This document shows, in pieces, positions 44,126 through 53,970 of a stretch of DNA of 64,000 nucleotides. The notes beneath the pieces were generated by a model. The model made no database searches. It was given only the letters and a program-made list of their open reading frames with translations, and was not told where the DNA came from. Where the stretch lies: contig NZ_WVRN01000001.1 in assembly GCF_013112245.1 (NCBI RefSeq), positions 3,104,501 through 3,168,500 on the forward strand. Reading direction: 5' to 3'. Position 1 is the first letter of the stretch. Each line of letters opens with the position of its first letter. The position numbers and the translations under genes were made by a program. The stretch is from Ruegeria sp. HKCCD4315. GTDB taxonomy: Bacteria > Pseudomonadota > Alphaproteobacteria > Rhodobacterales > Rhodobacteraceae.

Positions 44126-45124
44126 ATGACGCAACCCGTACCAATGACAGAACTGTGGCGTGGGTCTTTGCTGGAAAGCCTGCATCTGGGTCACGCGGTC
44201 ATTTGTGATGACACGGGTGAGATCGTGCGCAGCTGGGGCGATCCAAAGGCTGTGGTCTATCCACGGTCTTCGGCCAAGATGATCCAAGCGCTTCCTTTGG
44301 TGACATCGGGCGCAGCGGCGAAATACGGGTTGAACAGCGAACATCTTGCACTCGCTTGCGCCTCACATAACGGTGCCGCGATCCACACCGATCGGGTAAC
44401 AGCATGGCTGGATCACCTGGGGCTGACCGAGCATGATCTGCGCTGCGGCCCACAGGAACCGGCGGACACCGCTGCGCGGGACCGGCTGATTCTGGCTGAT
44501 GATACGCCTTGCCAGATCCACAACAATTGCTCGGGCAAACACTGCGGATTTCTGACACTGGGTCAGCATATGGGCGCAGGACCGGAATATCTGGAAATTG
44601 ACCACCCTGTACAACAGGCGTGCCTGTCAGCCGTCGAAGAGACAACCGGTGAAACCAGTCCCGGCTATGGCATCGACGGGTGTTCTGCTCCGAATTTCGC
44701 GACCTCACTTGCGGGGTTGGCACGGTCGATGGCGTGGTTTGCCAGCGCGGCAGACCGCTCGGACCGGTCCAGCGATGCTGCGGCACAACTGGTTGCGGCC
44801 ATGGTCAAGCACCCCGAACTGGTGGCCGGTGAGACCCGCGCCTGCACCGAACTGATGCGCGCAATGAACGGCCGCGTCGCCATCAAGACCGGGGCCGAGG
44901 CCGTCTTTGTGGCCATAATCCCGGAAAAACGCATGGGCGTTGCGCTGAAGATCACCGACGGCACCACCCGCGCCAGCGAATGCGCGATTGCCGCCATTCT
45001 AGTCAGCCTTGGTGTGCTGGAGGCCGATCACCCGGACACCCGCAAATTCATGAACGCCACACAATACAGCCGTCGCGGGCTGGAATGCGGTGTGATCAAA
45101 CCTGCGCCGGGCTTCCCCGGCTAA
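44126..45124 (+). CDS. L-asparaginase II-family enzyme
   Basis: The 332-residue protein belongs to the thermolabile-type asparaginases (PF06089), distinct from the classical AnsB fold. Its blocks include VVYPRSSAKMIQALPLVTSG, LALACASHNGAAIHTDRV, CQIHNNCSGKHCGFL and GYGIDGCSAPNFATSLAGLA. It is predicted to hydrolyse asparagine to aspartate and ammonia in the cytoplasm; no signal peptide is present. GGAGG five bases before the ATG at 44126 fixes the start. The gene is monocistronic and convergent with the YCII-like gene. Confidence 0.87.
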   Translation: MTQPVPMTELWRGSLLESLHLGHAVICDDTGEIVRSWGDPKAVVYPRSSAKMIQALPLVTSGAAAKYGLNSEHLALACASHNGAAIHTDRVTAWLDHLGLTEHDLRCGPQEPADTAARDRLILADDTPCQIHNNCSGKHCGFLTLGQHMGAGPEYLEIDHPVQQACLSAVEETTGETSPGYGIDGCSAPNFATSLAGLARSMAWFASAADRSDRSSDAAAQLVAAMVKHPELVAGETRACTELMRAMNGRVAIKTGAEAVFVAIIPEKRMGVALKITDGTTRASECAIAAILVSLGVLEADHPDTRKFMNATQYSRRGLECGVIKPAPGFPG

Positions 45125-45129
45125 GGTCC

Positions 45130-45450
45130 TCACATCTCGATCTCATGCACCTCGGCCACTTCGACCGAGCCTGAACCGTTGACGACCATCGGACAGCCCT
45201 TGGCCATCGCTGTCGCTACGTCGATGCTGTCGGCCTTGATCACCGTAAAGCCCGAGGCCGGGTTCGCACCGCCGTTGTCAACGACCCCGCTGCTGCTGAC
45301 GGTATAGGATTGTCCCACCGGGTTGCCGGGGATCTCCAGCGCCTCACCCATGTCCTGAAACCAGGCACCCCAGGCGGCCATGGTCGCCTCAATCTCGACG
45401 GGGTCGGTTGGGGTGTGACCCCCATGATAGACAAACAAAAATTGGGGCAT
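45130..45450 (-). CDS. YCII/DGPF-domain protein
   Basis: The 106-residue protein has the YCII-related fold: MPQFLFVYHGGHTPTD, MAAWGAWFQDMGEALE and TVIKADSIDVATAMAKGCPM. Such dimeric alpha-beta proteins are often beside sigma factors or ArsR regulators, and their chemistry is unknown. GGGAGGAG supports the ATG at 45450, 22 bases after the SRPBCC stop, so it is the last gene of an ArsR-SRPBCC-YCII operon. Confidence 0.85.
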   Translation of the reverse strand: MPQFLFVYHGGHTPTDPVEIEATMAAWGAWFQDMGEALEIPGNPVGQSYTVSSSGVVDNGGANPASGFTVIKADSIDVATAMAKGCPMVVNGSGSVEVAEVHEIEM

Positions 45451-45472
45451 GTCGCTCCTCCCTGATGAAAAC

Positions 45473-45901
45473 CTATTTGCAAAGTGCTTCGAGTTTACGC
45501 AGCGAAGATGTCCAACCCTGATTGTGGTTGGCCGCCGCTTCGGCATCGGCCAGTTCTTTGTGGTCCAGTGTCAGTCGTGATCCGGTGCTTGTCTCCGCAA
45601 CCGACAAGGTCACGTGGCTTTCGTTGCCACGCTGGTCCTGATCATCATGCCAGCCCCATGTGAAGCCCACTGATTTGGGTGGATCGACATGGGTCACATG
45701 GCCTGAAACCTTGTATTGCTGTCCCTCGCTGTTTTCCATAACCGAATACCATGGGCCTGTTCGTGAAAAATCCAGATTGTGTTCGGGCACGTGCATTCCT
45801 TCGGGACCCCACCACTGCAACAACCTGCTGCCGTCGCTGATCCATGCAAACAAATCTTCAGGGCTGACGGGGAAGTCCCGCTCCAGTTTCAGGTCGGCCA
45901 T
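45473..45901 (-). CDS. SRPBCC (AHSA1-like) domain protein
   Basis: The 142-residue protein has the Bet-v-1/AHSA1 fold common in ArsR operons: DFPVSPEDLFAWISDGSRLL, WWGPEGMHVPEHNLDFS and SHVTLSVAETSTGSRLTLDH. It probably binds a hydrophobic ligand. Its ATG lies inside the end of the arsR gene (13-base overlap), so they are coupled. The ligand cannot be read from sequence. Confidence 0.87.
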   Translation of the reverse strand: MADLKLERDFPVSPEDLFAWISDGSRLLQWWGPEGMHVPEHNLDFSRTGPWYSVMENSEGQQYKVSGHVTHVDPPKSVGFTWGWHDDQDQRGNESHVTLSVAETSTGSRLTLDHKELADAEAAANHNQGWTSSLRKLEALCK

Positions 45902-46218
45902 GAATTCTCCCTTTCGATAATGTCACTCAGACGATCGAGGCTGCTTTCCCAGAATTGACGTTTGGATATGGTCCAATCGGCGATCATCCGCAGCCCTTCG
46001 GGACGGACAGAATACATCCGCTGTGTGCCCTGGACGCGCTGCTGCACCAAACCAGCTTCACGCAAGACCTTTAAATGGCGCGAGATCGCAGCCCCCGAGA
46101 CACCTCGCCCTTCGATCAGGTCACCGGCAGGCAGTTCACCCTGTTCCATCAATTGTTCAACAATCGAGAATCGGGTGGCGTCAGACAGTGCTGAAAAGGC
46201 GGTCAGAAGCGTTCTCAT
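45889..46218 (-). CDS. ArsR-family transcriptional repressor
   Basis: The 109-residue winged-helix protein has LSDATRFSIVEQLMEQGELP and VSGAAISRHLKVLREAGLVQ, the ArsR recognition-helix pattern. It lacks the metal-binding ELCVCDL-type cysteines of arsenic sensors, so it probably answers a non-metal signal. A perfect 9-bp inverted repeat lies only 8 bases upstream of its start, the likely autoregulatory site. It heads the ArsR-SRPBCC-YCII unit. Confidence 0.9.
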   Translation of the reverse strand: MRTLLTAFSALSDATRFSIVEQLMEQGELPAGDLIEGRGVSGAAISRHLKVLREAGLVQQRVQGTQRMYSVRPEGLRMIADWTISKRQFWESSLDRLSDIIERENSWPT

Positions 46219-46225
46219 GACCTCT

Positions 46226-46245
46226 ATTTAACATAAATGTTAAAT
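46226..46245. promoter_or_regulatory. Perfect 9-bp inverted repeat, probable ArsR operator
   Basis: ATTTAACAT and ATGTTAAAT are exact inverted copies around AA. The repeat starts 8 bases upstream of the ArsR start codon and ends 16 bases past the serB stop. AT-rich palindromes of this size are typical ArsR sites. Confidence 0.7.
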
Positions 46246-46260
46246 AAAAGATAGCCTCGG

Positions 46261-47139
46261 TTATTCGTCTGCAAAGTCAGCGCGGCTGTAACCTTGCAGA
46301 TAAAGCAGCGCCGTCAGGTCACCGTGATTCACGCGCACGTCGCATTGGGCGGCAACCGAAGGCTTGGCATGAAGGGCAACTCCGGTTCCTGCCCGGCCCA
46401 GCATTCCAAGGTCATTTGCCCCGTCGCCCACTGCCATCACGTCTTTCTCAGACAGCCCAAGCCGGGTTGAGATCTGTTCAAGTGCTTCGATCTTGGCCTG
46501 ACGCCCTAAAATCGGACGCGCAACATCGCCCGTCAGTTTCCCGTCTTCAGCCAACAGCGTATTGGCCCGGTTTTCATCAAACCCCAGCAACTCTGCCACC
46601 CGTGCCGTAAAGGCTGTGAACCCGCCCGATACCAACGCAGCATAGGCACCGTTCGACCGCATCGTGGCCAGCAATGCCTTACCACCCGGCATGAGGGTGA
46701 TCCGTTCGGCCAAAACTTTTCCAATGACGCTTTCATCTAGATCCTTGAGCAAACCGACCCGTTCGATCAGCGCCCCTTCGAAATCCAGCTCTCCGTTCAT
46801 GGCGCGGGCAGTGATGTACTTGACCCGCTCACCTACACCCGCTTCATCCGCCAGTTCATCGATGCATTCTTGCTGGATCATCGTGCTGTCCATATCGGCC
46901 AGCAGCATCTTTTTGCGCCGTCCTTCTGCAGGTTGCACGATCAGGTCGACACCCATGCCCTGCAAGTCCGCCCAGACGTCCCAGCGATTGTCGGGCATGT
47001 CGCTCAGTTCAAACTCTACCGCCTCATCCGGGCTGAGCCAGATAACATCCCCACCACCCCACGCATTGCGCAACGACTCGGGCAGGGCACTGTCCAGCGA
47101 AGGCGCTGCAGGATTGGTCAGCAAAGTTGCGACATACAT
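46261..47139 (-). CDS. serB: Phosphoserine phosphatase
   Basis: The 292-residue HAD-superfamily enzyme performs the last step of serine synthesis. The catalytic DMDSTMIQQECIDELAD (nucleophile Asp, DxDST) lies near residue 82; GGKALLATMRSNGAYAALVS, and later KDVMAVGDGANDLGMLGRAG, give motifs II-IV. The N-terminal 75 residues are an ACT-like or linker extension. I start it at the ATG at 47139 because GGAG is seven bases upstream; the ATG at 47145 is immediately after the GGAGA. It is the last gene of serC-serA-phosphoesterase-serB. Confidence 0.95.
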   Translation of the reverse strand: MYVATLLTNPAAPSLDSALPESLRNAWGGGDVIWLSPDEAVEFELSDMPDNRWDVWADLQGMGVDLIVQPAEGRRKKMLLADMDSTMIQQECIDELADEAGVGERVKYITARAMNGELDFEGALIERVGLLKDLDESVIGKVLAERITLMPGGKALLATMRSNGAYAALVSGGFTAFTARVAELLGFDENRANTLLAEDGKLTGDVARPILGRQAKIEALEQISTRLGLSEKDVMAVGDGANDLGMLGRAGTGVALHAKPSVAAQCDVRVNHGDLTALLYLQGYSRADFADE

Positions 47140-47174
47140 ATTCATTCTCCAATACCTTGCGCGTGTGCGGCGAA

Positions 47175-47903
47175 CTAAGGGATCAAAAGACTGCGTCCTT
47201 GTTCAGTCAGTTCCCAACAGGTCTGCCCCTCAAACACGGCCACACCCACCGGACGCCCATAGCCCGCGCCTGTATCCAGGTTGACGCGATTTCCATAATG
47301 CTTCGCCTGATCCACTGGCGTGTGACCATGCACGATCAGCTTGGGATGCGTACCTCGATGGTTGTGAAATTCCTGCCTGATCCAGACCAGATCACTTGCC
47401 CGTTGTTCATTGAGCGGCACGCCCGGGCGAATGCCCGCATGAACAAAAGCAAGTTCGGGCGTTTGGTGCATCAACACCAGATCGCGCAGGAAGGTCAGGT
47501 GCGATTTCGGCACTGCCCCCTTTGCCATCCGGTGCAAGTCTTCCAACCGTATTTGACCTTCAAACTCCACTCCGTAACTACGTAGTGTCTCGATTCCGCC
47601 CAACCGGTCATGTAGCCAGTGATACCCCACAAGTAGATGCGGATCGTGGCGCGGGATGTCTTCCATGAACCAGGCGAACATACGGTCGTGATTGCCCAGC
47701 AGGGTGATCCAGTTCCGACCCGCATCACGCCCGGTGATCAGGTGATCAATCAAGCCCCGACTATCGGGGCCGCGATCCACATAATCCCCTAAAAACACCA
47801 CCTGAGCATCCGGGCCACCATCATGTTGGATCAGAGAAAGTGCGCGCTCTAGCTCGGCCACCTGCCCGTGCAAATCGCCGATTACATAGACAGGCTGTGT
47901 CAT
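47175..47903 (-). CDS. PPP-type metallophosphoesterase
   Basis: The 242-residue calcineurin-like phosphatase carries the PPP motifs YVIGDLHGQVAELERAL, VFLGDYVDRGPDSRGLIDHL, ITLLGNHDRMFAWFM and LIVHGHTPVDQAKHYGNRVN. It is cytoplasmic and could act on phosphoserine/threonine residues or on small phosphates. The ATG at 47903 has GGAGG six bases upstream; the ATG at 47909 is within that site. Its position between serA and serB suggests cotranscription but not necessarily a shared pathway; ApaH-type activity is possible. Confidence 0.87.
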   Translation of the reverse strand: MTQPVYVIGDLHGQVAELERALSLIQHDGGPDAQVVFLGDYVDRGPDSRGLIDHLITGRDAGRNWITLLGNHDRMFAWFMEDIPRHDPHLLVGYHWLHDRLGGIETLRSYGVEFEGQIRLEDLHRMAKGAVPKSHLTFLRDLVLMHQTPELAFVHAGIRPGVPLNEQRASDLVWIRQEFHNHRGTHPKLIVHGHTPVDQAKHYGNRVNLDTGAGYGRPVGVAVFEGQTCWELTEQGRSLLIP

Positions 47904-47965
47904 TGACATCCTCCGCCGGTAAGGTTCAGCTCGCTTGTGCCTCAGAACACGATTTCAGCGAACAA

Positions 47966-47995
47966 AGGACCCGGATCTTTTCAAAACCGGGTCCT
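47966..47995 (-). terminator. Hairpin after serA
   Basis: AGGACCCGG and CCGGGTCCT form a perfect 9-bp stem with a 12-base loop, 30 bases past the serA stop. Only TTTG follows on the minus strand, so termination may be partial and leave some read-through into the phosphoesterase and serB genes. Confidence 0.65.
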
Positions 47996-48024
47996 GAACT
48001 GTTTCTCAAACTCAACAGGCCACG

Positions 48025-49620
48025 TCAGGCGACATCAAACACCAATGGTTTGATCTGCGTGAACAAGCCCGTTTCCGCCAGCTTGGCGCGTGCCTCGGCC
48101 GGAACCGGTTCGTCCACGTAAAGCAGCGCAATGGCTTCACCGCCTGCCTCGGACCGACCAAGGGTAAAGTTCGCGATGTTAACGTTGTTCTCACCCATAG
48201 TCTGACCCAGCGCACCAATGATACCCGGAACGTCTTCGTTGGTCGTGTACAGCATATGAGCGCCGATCTCGGCATCGATATTGATGCCCTTGATCTGGAT
48301 AAAGCGCGGCTTGCCGTCGCTGAACACGGTGCCCCCGATCGAACGTTCGCGCTTATCGGTTACAACGGTGACTTTGATGTAGCCCTCAAACGCGCCCGAT
48401 TTGTCCTGATTGGTGGTCGAGATTTTGATCCCGCGTTCCTTGGCGACAACCGGGGCTGAAACCATATTCACCTCGGGATTGAACTTCTTCATGATCCCCG
48501 CGACTACGGCGCAGTTCAACGCGGCAAGGTTCATTTCAGCAGCCACACCATCGTAGAGGATGTTGATCGCCTTGACCGGCTCATCCGTCATCTGGCCGAT
48601 GAAGCTGCCCAGATGACCGGCCAGCTTGATCCACGGGCCCATGACTTTCGCCTCTTCCGCCGTCACGCTGGGCATGTTCAACGCATTTTCCACAGCACCG
48701 GTCAGCAGGTAGTTCGAGATCTGCTCGGCCACCTGCAACGCCACGTTTTCCTGCGCTTCGGTCGTAGCCGCACCAAGGTGGGGCGTGCAGACCACGTTGG
48801 GCAGATTGAACAGCGCGTTTTCCTTGGCGGGTTCCTCACTGAACACGTCAAAAGCCGCCCCGGCCACGTGACCGGATTGCAGCGCTTCGGCCAAAGCGTC
48901 TTCATCAACCAATCCACCACGGGCACAGTTGATGATGCGCACGCCTTTCTTGGTTTTGGCAAGGTTCTCGCGGCTCAGAATATTGCGGGTCTGGTCGGTC
49001 AGCGGCACGTGCAAAGTGATGAAGTCGGCGCGCGACAGCAACTCGTCCAGCTCGACTTTTTCCACGCCCATTTGCGCGGCTTTCTCTTCGCCCAGATAGG
49101 GGTCATAGGCGACGACCTTCATCTTCAGGCCCAATGCGCGCTCGCAGACGATACCACCAATGTTGCCAGCACCAATTACGCCGAGCGTCTTGTTGGTCAG
49201 CTCGATCCCCATGAACTTGGATTTTTCCCACTTGCCCGCATGGGTCGAGGTAGAGGCCTCAGGGATTTGCCGCGCCACGGCAAACATCATCGCAATCGCA
49301 TGTTCTGCGGTCGTGATCATGTTGCCGAACGGCGTGTTCATCACAATCACGCCTTTTTTTGAGGCCGCATCCTTGTCGATATTGTCCGTGCCGATACCAG
49401 CGCGGCCAATGACCTTCAGCTTGTCGGCTTTCTCCAGAATGGTCGGTGTGACCTTGGTGGCGGAACGAATGGCAAGACCGTCATACTGACCGATCACCTC
49501 GGCCAGCTTGTCTTTGTCCTTGCCCAGATCGGGCATGAAATCCACATCGATGCCGCGATCGCGGAAAATCTGCACGGCGGTTTCGCTGAGCTTGTCAGAT
49601 ACGAGTACTTTAGGGGCCAT
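48025..49620 (-). CDS. serA: D-3-phosphoglycerate dehydrogenase
   Basis: The 531-residue enzyme catalyses the first step of serine synthesis. The NAD motif GVIGAGNIGGIVCERALGL, the NCARGGLVDEDALAEAL segment and the catalytic His of VVCTPHLGAATTEAQENVAL are present. The long C-terminal part has an allosteric-substrate-binding domain and a final ACT domain (YTTNEDVPGIIGALG, NFTLGRSEAGGEAIALL) where serine feedback usually acts. AAGGAC before the ATG at 49620 fixes the start. It follows serC by 58 bp. Confidence 0.96.
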   Translation of the reverse strand: MAPKVLVSDKLSETAVQIFRDRGIDVDFMPDLGKDKDKLAEVIGQYDGLAIRSATKVTPTILEKADKLKVIGRAGIGTDNIDKDAASKKGVIVMNTPFGNMITTAEHAIAMMFAVARQIPEASTSTHAGKWEKSKFMGIELTNKTLGVIGAGNIGGIVCERALGLKMKVVAYDPYLGEEKAAQMGVEKVELDELLSRADFITLHVPLTDQTRNILSRENLAKTKKGVRIINCARGGLVDEDALAEALQSGHVAGAAFDVFSEEPAKENALFNLPNVVCTPHLGAATTEAQENVALQVAEQISNYLLTGAVENALNMPSVTAEEAKVMGPWIKLAGHLGSFIGQMTDEPVKAINILYDGVAAEMNLAALNCAVVAGIMKKFNPEVNMVSAPVVAKERGIKISTTNQDKSGAFEGYIKVTVVTDKRERSIGGTVFSDGKPRFIQIKGINIDAEIGAHMLYTTNEDVPGIIGALGQTMGENNVNIANFTLGRSEAGGEAIALLYVDEPVPAEARAKLAETGLFTQIKPLVFDVA

Positions 49621-49678
49621 ATCTCTGGTCCTTGAATTGTATGGAAGGTCCGGGCCTGAACCGGCCCGGCAAAAAAGG

Positions 49679-50833
49679 TCAGGCAGCTTCGGTTTGCGCT
49701 GCGATCTCGGCCTCGAAGGCCCAGGCCAACCAAGGCAACATCGCCTCGATATCCGAGGTCTCAACCGTACCGCCGCACCAGATACGCAGACCCGCAGGCG
49801 CGTCGCGATAGGCCCCGATGTCCAGCGCGATATTCTCAACCTCAAGCCGTTTGGCCACAGCCTTGGCGAAGCTGGCTCCGTCCTGAATGCGCGCGTCGGT
49901 GAACTTCAGGCACACGGATGTGTTCGACCGCGTCGCCGCGTCTTCGGCCAGATTGGCAATCCAGTCATTTTGTGCACAGAACACATGAACCGCATTGGCA
50001 TTTGCGTCCGCACGAGCAATCAAACCCTGCAAGCCACCGACCGAGCGCGCCCAGTCCAGCGCAAACAGGTAATCCTCGACCGCCAACATAGAAGGCGTGT
50101 TGATCGTGGCACCGGTAAAGATACCGTCGATCAGCTTTCCGCCTTTGGTCAGACGGAAAATCTTGGGCAGCGGCCATGCTGGGGTGTAGCTTTCCAGCCG
50201 TTCAACGGCACGAGGGCTCAGGATCAACATCCCATGCGCTGCTTCGCCGCCCAGAACCTTTTGCCAGCTAAAGGTGGTCACATCCAGCTTGTCCCAGGGC
50301 AGGTCCATTGCAAAGGCCGCCGAGGTGGCATCGCAGATTGTCAGACCCTGACGGTCATCTGCGATCCAGTCGCCGTTGGGAACCCGCACGCCAGAGGTGG
50401 TGCCGTTCCACGTAAACACGACGTCATTGGCGAAATCGACCGAATCAAGATCGACGATATTCCCGTAATCGGCGGTTTTAACCTCGGCATCGATCTTTAG
50501 CTGCTTAACCACATCCGTCACCCAGCCCGCACCAAAGCTCTCCCAAGCCAGCATCTCGACCTTGCGCTCACCTAGCAGCGACCACAGCGCCATCTCAACA
50601 GCGCCGGTGTCCGAGGCAGGAACGATGCCGATCTTGTAATCCGCAGGAATGCCCAGCACCTCACGCGTGCCTTCGATGGCAGCTTTCAGCTTATCCTTGC
50701 CAACAGCAGCGCGGTGAGAACGACCCAGCGCAGCATCGGCCAGCTTGGACAGCTCAAATGTGGGGGGTTTGGCACAAGGGCCCGAGGAAAAACGCGGATT
50801 TCCCGGCCGCGTTGCCGGTTGTTCAATCGTCAT
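49679..50833 (-). CDS. serC: Phosphoserine aminotransferase (alphaproteobacterial form)
   Basis: The 384-residue PLP enzyme makes phosphoserine from phosphohydroxypyruvate. The N terminus ([19 protein letters not shown]) and the lysine segment [19 protein letters not shown] are typical of the group II SerC found in Alphaproteobacteria. Phosphate-binding residues are in [10 protein letters not shown]. It is the first gene of serC-serA-phosphoesterase-serB, and a leader with a stable hairpin just before its ribosome site suggests control at translation. Confidence 0.94.
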   Translation of the reverse strand: MTIEQPATRPGNPRFSSGPCAKPPTFELSKLADAALGRSHRAAVGKDKLKAAIEGTREVLGIPADYKIGIVPASDTGAVEMALWSLLGERKVEMLAWESFGAGWVTDVVKQLKIDAEVKTADYGNIVDLDSVDFANDVVFTWNGTTSGVRVPNGDWIADDRQGLTICDATSAAFAMDLPWDKLDVTTFSWQKVLGGEAAHGMLILSPRAVERLESYTPAWPLPKIFRLTKGGKLIDGIFTGATINTPSMLAVEDYLFALDWARSVGGLQGLIARADANANAVHVFCAQNDWIANLAEDAATRSNTSVCLKFTDARIQDGASFAKAVAKRLEVENIALDIGAYRDAPAGLRIWCGGTVETSDIEAMLPWLAWAFEAEIAAQTEAA

Positions 50834-50992
50834 CTGTATTACCCTTCCAGATACACGCCCCTCGTTGGGGAGGGGTGTCCCACGGACAGAGCTATGGGGG
50901 CTTTGCAGCTGCAGCAAGCAGAAAAGACGCTTGGCCGGGCAAAAACGACATTTGAAGAGGCATCACATCGGAACGCTTGTTTCCGATTGGCG
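50834..50992 (-). ncRNA. serC leader with hairpin near the ribosome site (candidate serC motif)
   Basis: In the 159-base leader, CCCCTC and GAGGGG (50858-50863 with 50870-50875), extended by ACA/TGT pairs, form a stable hairpin whose 3' side ends 20 bases before the serC start. The serC RNA motif is a described alphaproteobacterial leader with hairpins in this position. I match position and general shape only; I have not run a covariance model. Confidence 0.45.
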
Positions 50993-51027
50993 AAAACCCC
51001 GCCATTGATTTGGCGGGGTTTTGTTTT
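50993..51027 (-). terminator. Intrinsic terminator of the gcv operon
   Basis: AAAACCCCGCCA and TGGCGGGGTTTT form a perfect 12-bp stem with a 6-base loop, just after the gcvP stop. T-runs flank both sides, so it can work in either direction. Confidence 0.92.
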
Positions 51028-51031
51028 GGGT

Positions 51032-53887
51032 TTACTCGGCTGCGTCGAGATATTCTTCCATTGGGGGGCATGTGCAGACGAGGTTTCTGTCGCCATATGC
51101 GTTGTCGACGCGGTTGACGGGGGACCAGTATTTGTCGACGCCCATGGAGCCCGGAGGGAAGCAGGCCTGTTCACGGGTGTAGGGGCGGTCCCAGTCGCCG
51201 ACCAGATCGCGCACCGTGTGGGGGGCGTTTTTCAGCGGGTTGTTCTCCGCGTCGATCTTGCCGTCGATGATGTCCTGCGCTTCCGCCCGGATGGACAGCA
51301 TGGCATCGCAGAAACGATCCAGTTCGGCCATGGGTTCCGATTCCGTGGGTTCCACCATCAGGGTGCCCGCCACCGGCCAGCTCATGGTCGGCGCGTGGAA
51401 GCCTGAATCGACCAGACGCTTGGCCACATCGTCGACGGTGACATGCGCCGCTTCGTCCAGCGGACGGGTGTCGAGGATGCATTCATGCGCCACACGCCCC
51501 GTTTCCGAGGTGTAGAGGATCGGATAGGCGTCCTTCAGGCGCGCAGCGATGTAGTTGGCGTTCAGGATCGCCACTTTGGTCGCCTGCGTCAGACCCGCGC
51601 CGCCCATCAGCAGCACATAAGCCCAGCTGACCGGCAGGATCGAGGGCGAGCCGAAGGGCGCTGCCGAGACCGGACCCACGGCGGTGCCGTATTCCGGGTG
51701 GCCCGGCAGGTGCTCTTCCAGGTGCGCCTTGACGCCGATCGGACCCATGCCGGGGCCGCCACCGCCATGCGGAATGCAGAAGGTTTTGTGCAGGTTCAGG
51801 TGGCTGACGTCACCGCCAATATCCCCCGGACGCGACAGACCCACCATGGCGTTCATGTTGGCGCCGTCGATATAGACCTGACCGCCGTGATCATGGGTGA
51901 TCTGGCAGACCTCCTGCACGGTGGTCTCGAACACGCCATGGGTCGACGGGTAGGTGATCATGCAGGCGGCCAGGTTGTCCGAATGCTTTTCCGCCTTGGC
52001 GCGGAAGTCGGCCACATCGATATTGCCGTTCTCATCCGCCAGAACCGGCACAACCTGCCAGCCCACCATCTGGGCCGAAGCCGGGTTGGTGCCATGCGCC
52101 GAGGTTGGGATCAGGCAGACATTGCGCTGCCCTTCGCCGCGCGCGAAGTGGTAGTTGCGGATGGTCAGAAGGCCCGCATATTCGCCCTGCGCGCCCGAGT
52201 TGGGCTGCTGGGAGATCGCGTCATAGCCGGTGATCTGGCACAGCTTGTCGTTCAGATCGGCGATCATCTCGTGATAGCCCTGCGCCTGATCTTCGGGGCA
52301 GAACGGGTGCAGATTGCCAAACTCGGGCCAGGTGACCGGGATCATCTCGATCGTGGCGTTCAGCTTCATGGTGCACGAGCCCAGCGGGATCATCGCCCGG
52401 TCCAGCGCCAGATCGCGGTCGGCCAGACGGCGCATATAACGCGTGATCTCGGCCTCGGCCCGGTTCTTGTGGAAGATCGGGTGGGTCAGGTATTCGCTTT
52501 CCCGCAGCGCATAGTCCGGCAGGCGGTACTGCTTGTTCGAGCTGTCATCGGTGCGGTCGATGCCAAAGGCACCCCAGACGGCCTCGATGGTCTCGGGGCG
52601 GGTCTGTTCGTCCAGGCTGATGCCGACCTTGGTCTCGCCAACCTTGCGCAGGTTGACACCGCGCGCCACGGCAGCCTCCATGACGGTCTTCTGCAGGTGG
52701 CCAACCTCAACCGTGATGGTGTCGAAGAACACCTCCGGCTCAACGGCAAAGCCCGCCTCTTCCAGACCAGCGGCCAGGCGCGAGGTCTTGCGGTGCACCG
52801 ATTGCGCGATGGCCTTGATGCCGTCGGGGCCATGGTACACGGCATACATCGAGGCAATGACCGCCAGCAGCGCCTGCGCGGTGCAGACGTTCGAGTTCGC
52901 CTTCTCACGGCGGATATGCTGCTCGCGGGTTTGCAGCGACAGGCGATAGGCCTTGTTGCCACGGCTGTCGATGCTGACACCGATGATCCGGCCCGGCATC
53001 GAGCGCTTCAGCTTGTCGGTGGTTGCCATATAGGCGGCGTGCGGGCCGCCATAACCCATCGGAACGCCAAAGCGCTGGGTCGAGCCGATGGCGATGTCCG
53101 CGCCCATCTCACCCGGGGACTTCAGCAGCGCCAGCGACAGGATGTCGGCGGCGACGATGGCAATGGCTTTATGTTCGTGCAGCGCGGCGATTTCCGATGT
53201 GAAGTCGCGCACGTGACCATGGGTGCCCGGGTATTGGAAGATCGCACCAAAGACCGCGCCCGCATCCAGGCCGTCGGGATCACCCACCTGCACGTCGATG
53301 CCCAGAGGCTCGGCGCGCGTCTTAATGACCGCGATGGTCTGCGGGTGGCAATTCTTGTCGACAAAGAAGGCCGCGTTGTTGGCCTTGGACCGCCCGCCAC
53401 GCTTGGCCATGGCCATGGCTTCGGCAGCCGCTGTGGCTTCGTCCAGCAAGGAGGCGTTGGCCACGTCCAGCCCGGTCAGGTCAGAGACCATGGTCTGGAA
53501 GTTCAACAGCGCCTCAAGACGACCCTGGCTGATCTCGGGCTGGTACGGCGTGTAGGCGGTGTACCAGGCCGGGTTTTCCAGAATGTTGCGCAGGATCGGC
53601 GCGGGTGTGGTGGTGCCGTAATAGCCCTGACCGATCAGCGAGGTCAGAACCTTGTTCTTGCTCGCCACCTCTTTCATGTGGAACAGAGCATCACGTTCCG
53701 TCATCGCCGGACCCCAGTCCAGCGGCTCTTTCTGCCGGATCGCGGGCGGGACGGTGGCGTCGATCAGTTCGTCCAGCGTCTTGAAGCCGATCACCTTGAG
53801 CATGTCGCGCATCTCGGTTGGGCTTGGGCCAATGTGGCGGCGATTGGCGAAGTCATAGGCTTCGTAGTCGGTCAGTTTGAAGGCCAT
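51032..53887 (-). CDS. gcvP: Glycine dehydrogenase (P protein of glycine cleavage)
   Basis: The 951-residue homodimeric-type P protein decarboxylates glycine and passes the aminomethyl group to the lipoyl arm of GcvH. The PLP lysine is in [20 protein letters not shown] in the C-terminal half; the N-terminal half carries the paired non-catalytic domain. GIALDEQ-like and [20 protein letters not shown] blocks are also typical. GAGGAGCG before the ATG at 53887 supports the start. It is the last gene of gcvT-gcvH-gcvP. Confidence 0.97.
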   Translation of the reverse strand: MAFKLTDYEAYDFANRRHIGPSPTEMRDMLKVIGFKTLDELIDATVPPAIRQKEPLDWGPAMTERDALFHMKEVASKNKVLTSLIGQGYYGTTTPAPILRNILENPAWYTAYTPYQPEISQGRLEALLNFQTMVSDLTGLDVANASLLDEATAAAEAMAMAKRGGRSKANNAAFFVDKNCHPQTIAVIKTRAEPLGIDVQVGDPDGLDAGAVFGAIFQYPGTHGHVRDFTSEIAALHEHKAIAIVAADILSLALLKSPGEMGADIAIGSTQRFGVPMGYGGPHAAYMATTDKLKRSMPGRIIGVSIDSRGNKAYRLSLQTREQHIRREKANSNVCTAQALLAVIASMYAVYHGPDGIKAIAQSVHRKTSRLAAGLEEAGFAVEPEVFFDTITVEVGHLQKTVMEAAVARGVNLRKVGETKVGISLDEQTRPETIEAVWGAFGIDRTDDSSNKQYRLPDYALRESEYLTHPIFHKNRAEAEITRYMRRLADRDLALDRAMIPLGSCTMKLNATIEMIPVTWPEFGNLHPFCPEDQAQGYHEMIADLNDKLCQITGYDAISQQPNSGAQGEYAGLLTIRNYHFARGEGQRNVCLIPTSAHGTNPASAQMVGWQVVPVLADENGNIDVADFRAKAEKHSDNLAACMITYPSTHGVFETTVQEVCQITHDHGGQVYIDGANMNAMVGLSRPGDIGGDVSHLNLHKTFCIPHGGGGPGMGPIGVKAHLEEHLPGHPEYGTAVGPVSAAPFGSPSILPVSWAYVLLMGGAGLTQATKVAILNANYIAARLKDAYPILYTSETGRVAHECILDTRPLDEAAHVTVDDVAKRLVDSGFHAPTMSWPVAGTLMVEPTESEPMAELDRFCDAMLSIRAEAQDIIDGKIDAENNPLKNAPHTVRDLVGDWDRPYTREQACFPPGSMGVDKYWSPVNRVDNAYGDRNLVCTCPPMEEYLDAAE

Positions 53888-53930
53888 CTTTGCGCTCCTC
53901 ACGGATAGGTCAGGGCCGGCGGAGACTGCG

Positions 53931-53967
53931 GGAGCCTCCGGCGGGAGTATTTGGAAAAAGATGAAGC
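53931..53967. repeat. Probable Rhodobacteraceae intergenic repeat
   Basis: The 37 bases beginning GGAGCCTCCGGCGGGAGT and ending with AAAAAGATGAAGC match, from memory, a motif common between genes in Rhodobacteraceae (a CTCCGGCGGGAG core followed by TATTTGG and AAGATGAAG). Only one copy is in this window, so the repeat status is an inference. Confidence 0.4.
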
Positions 53968-53970
53968 GGG

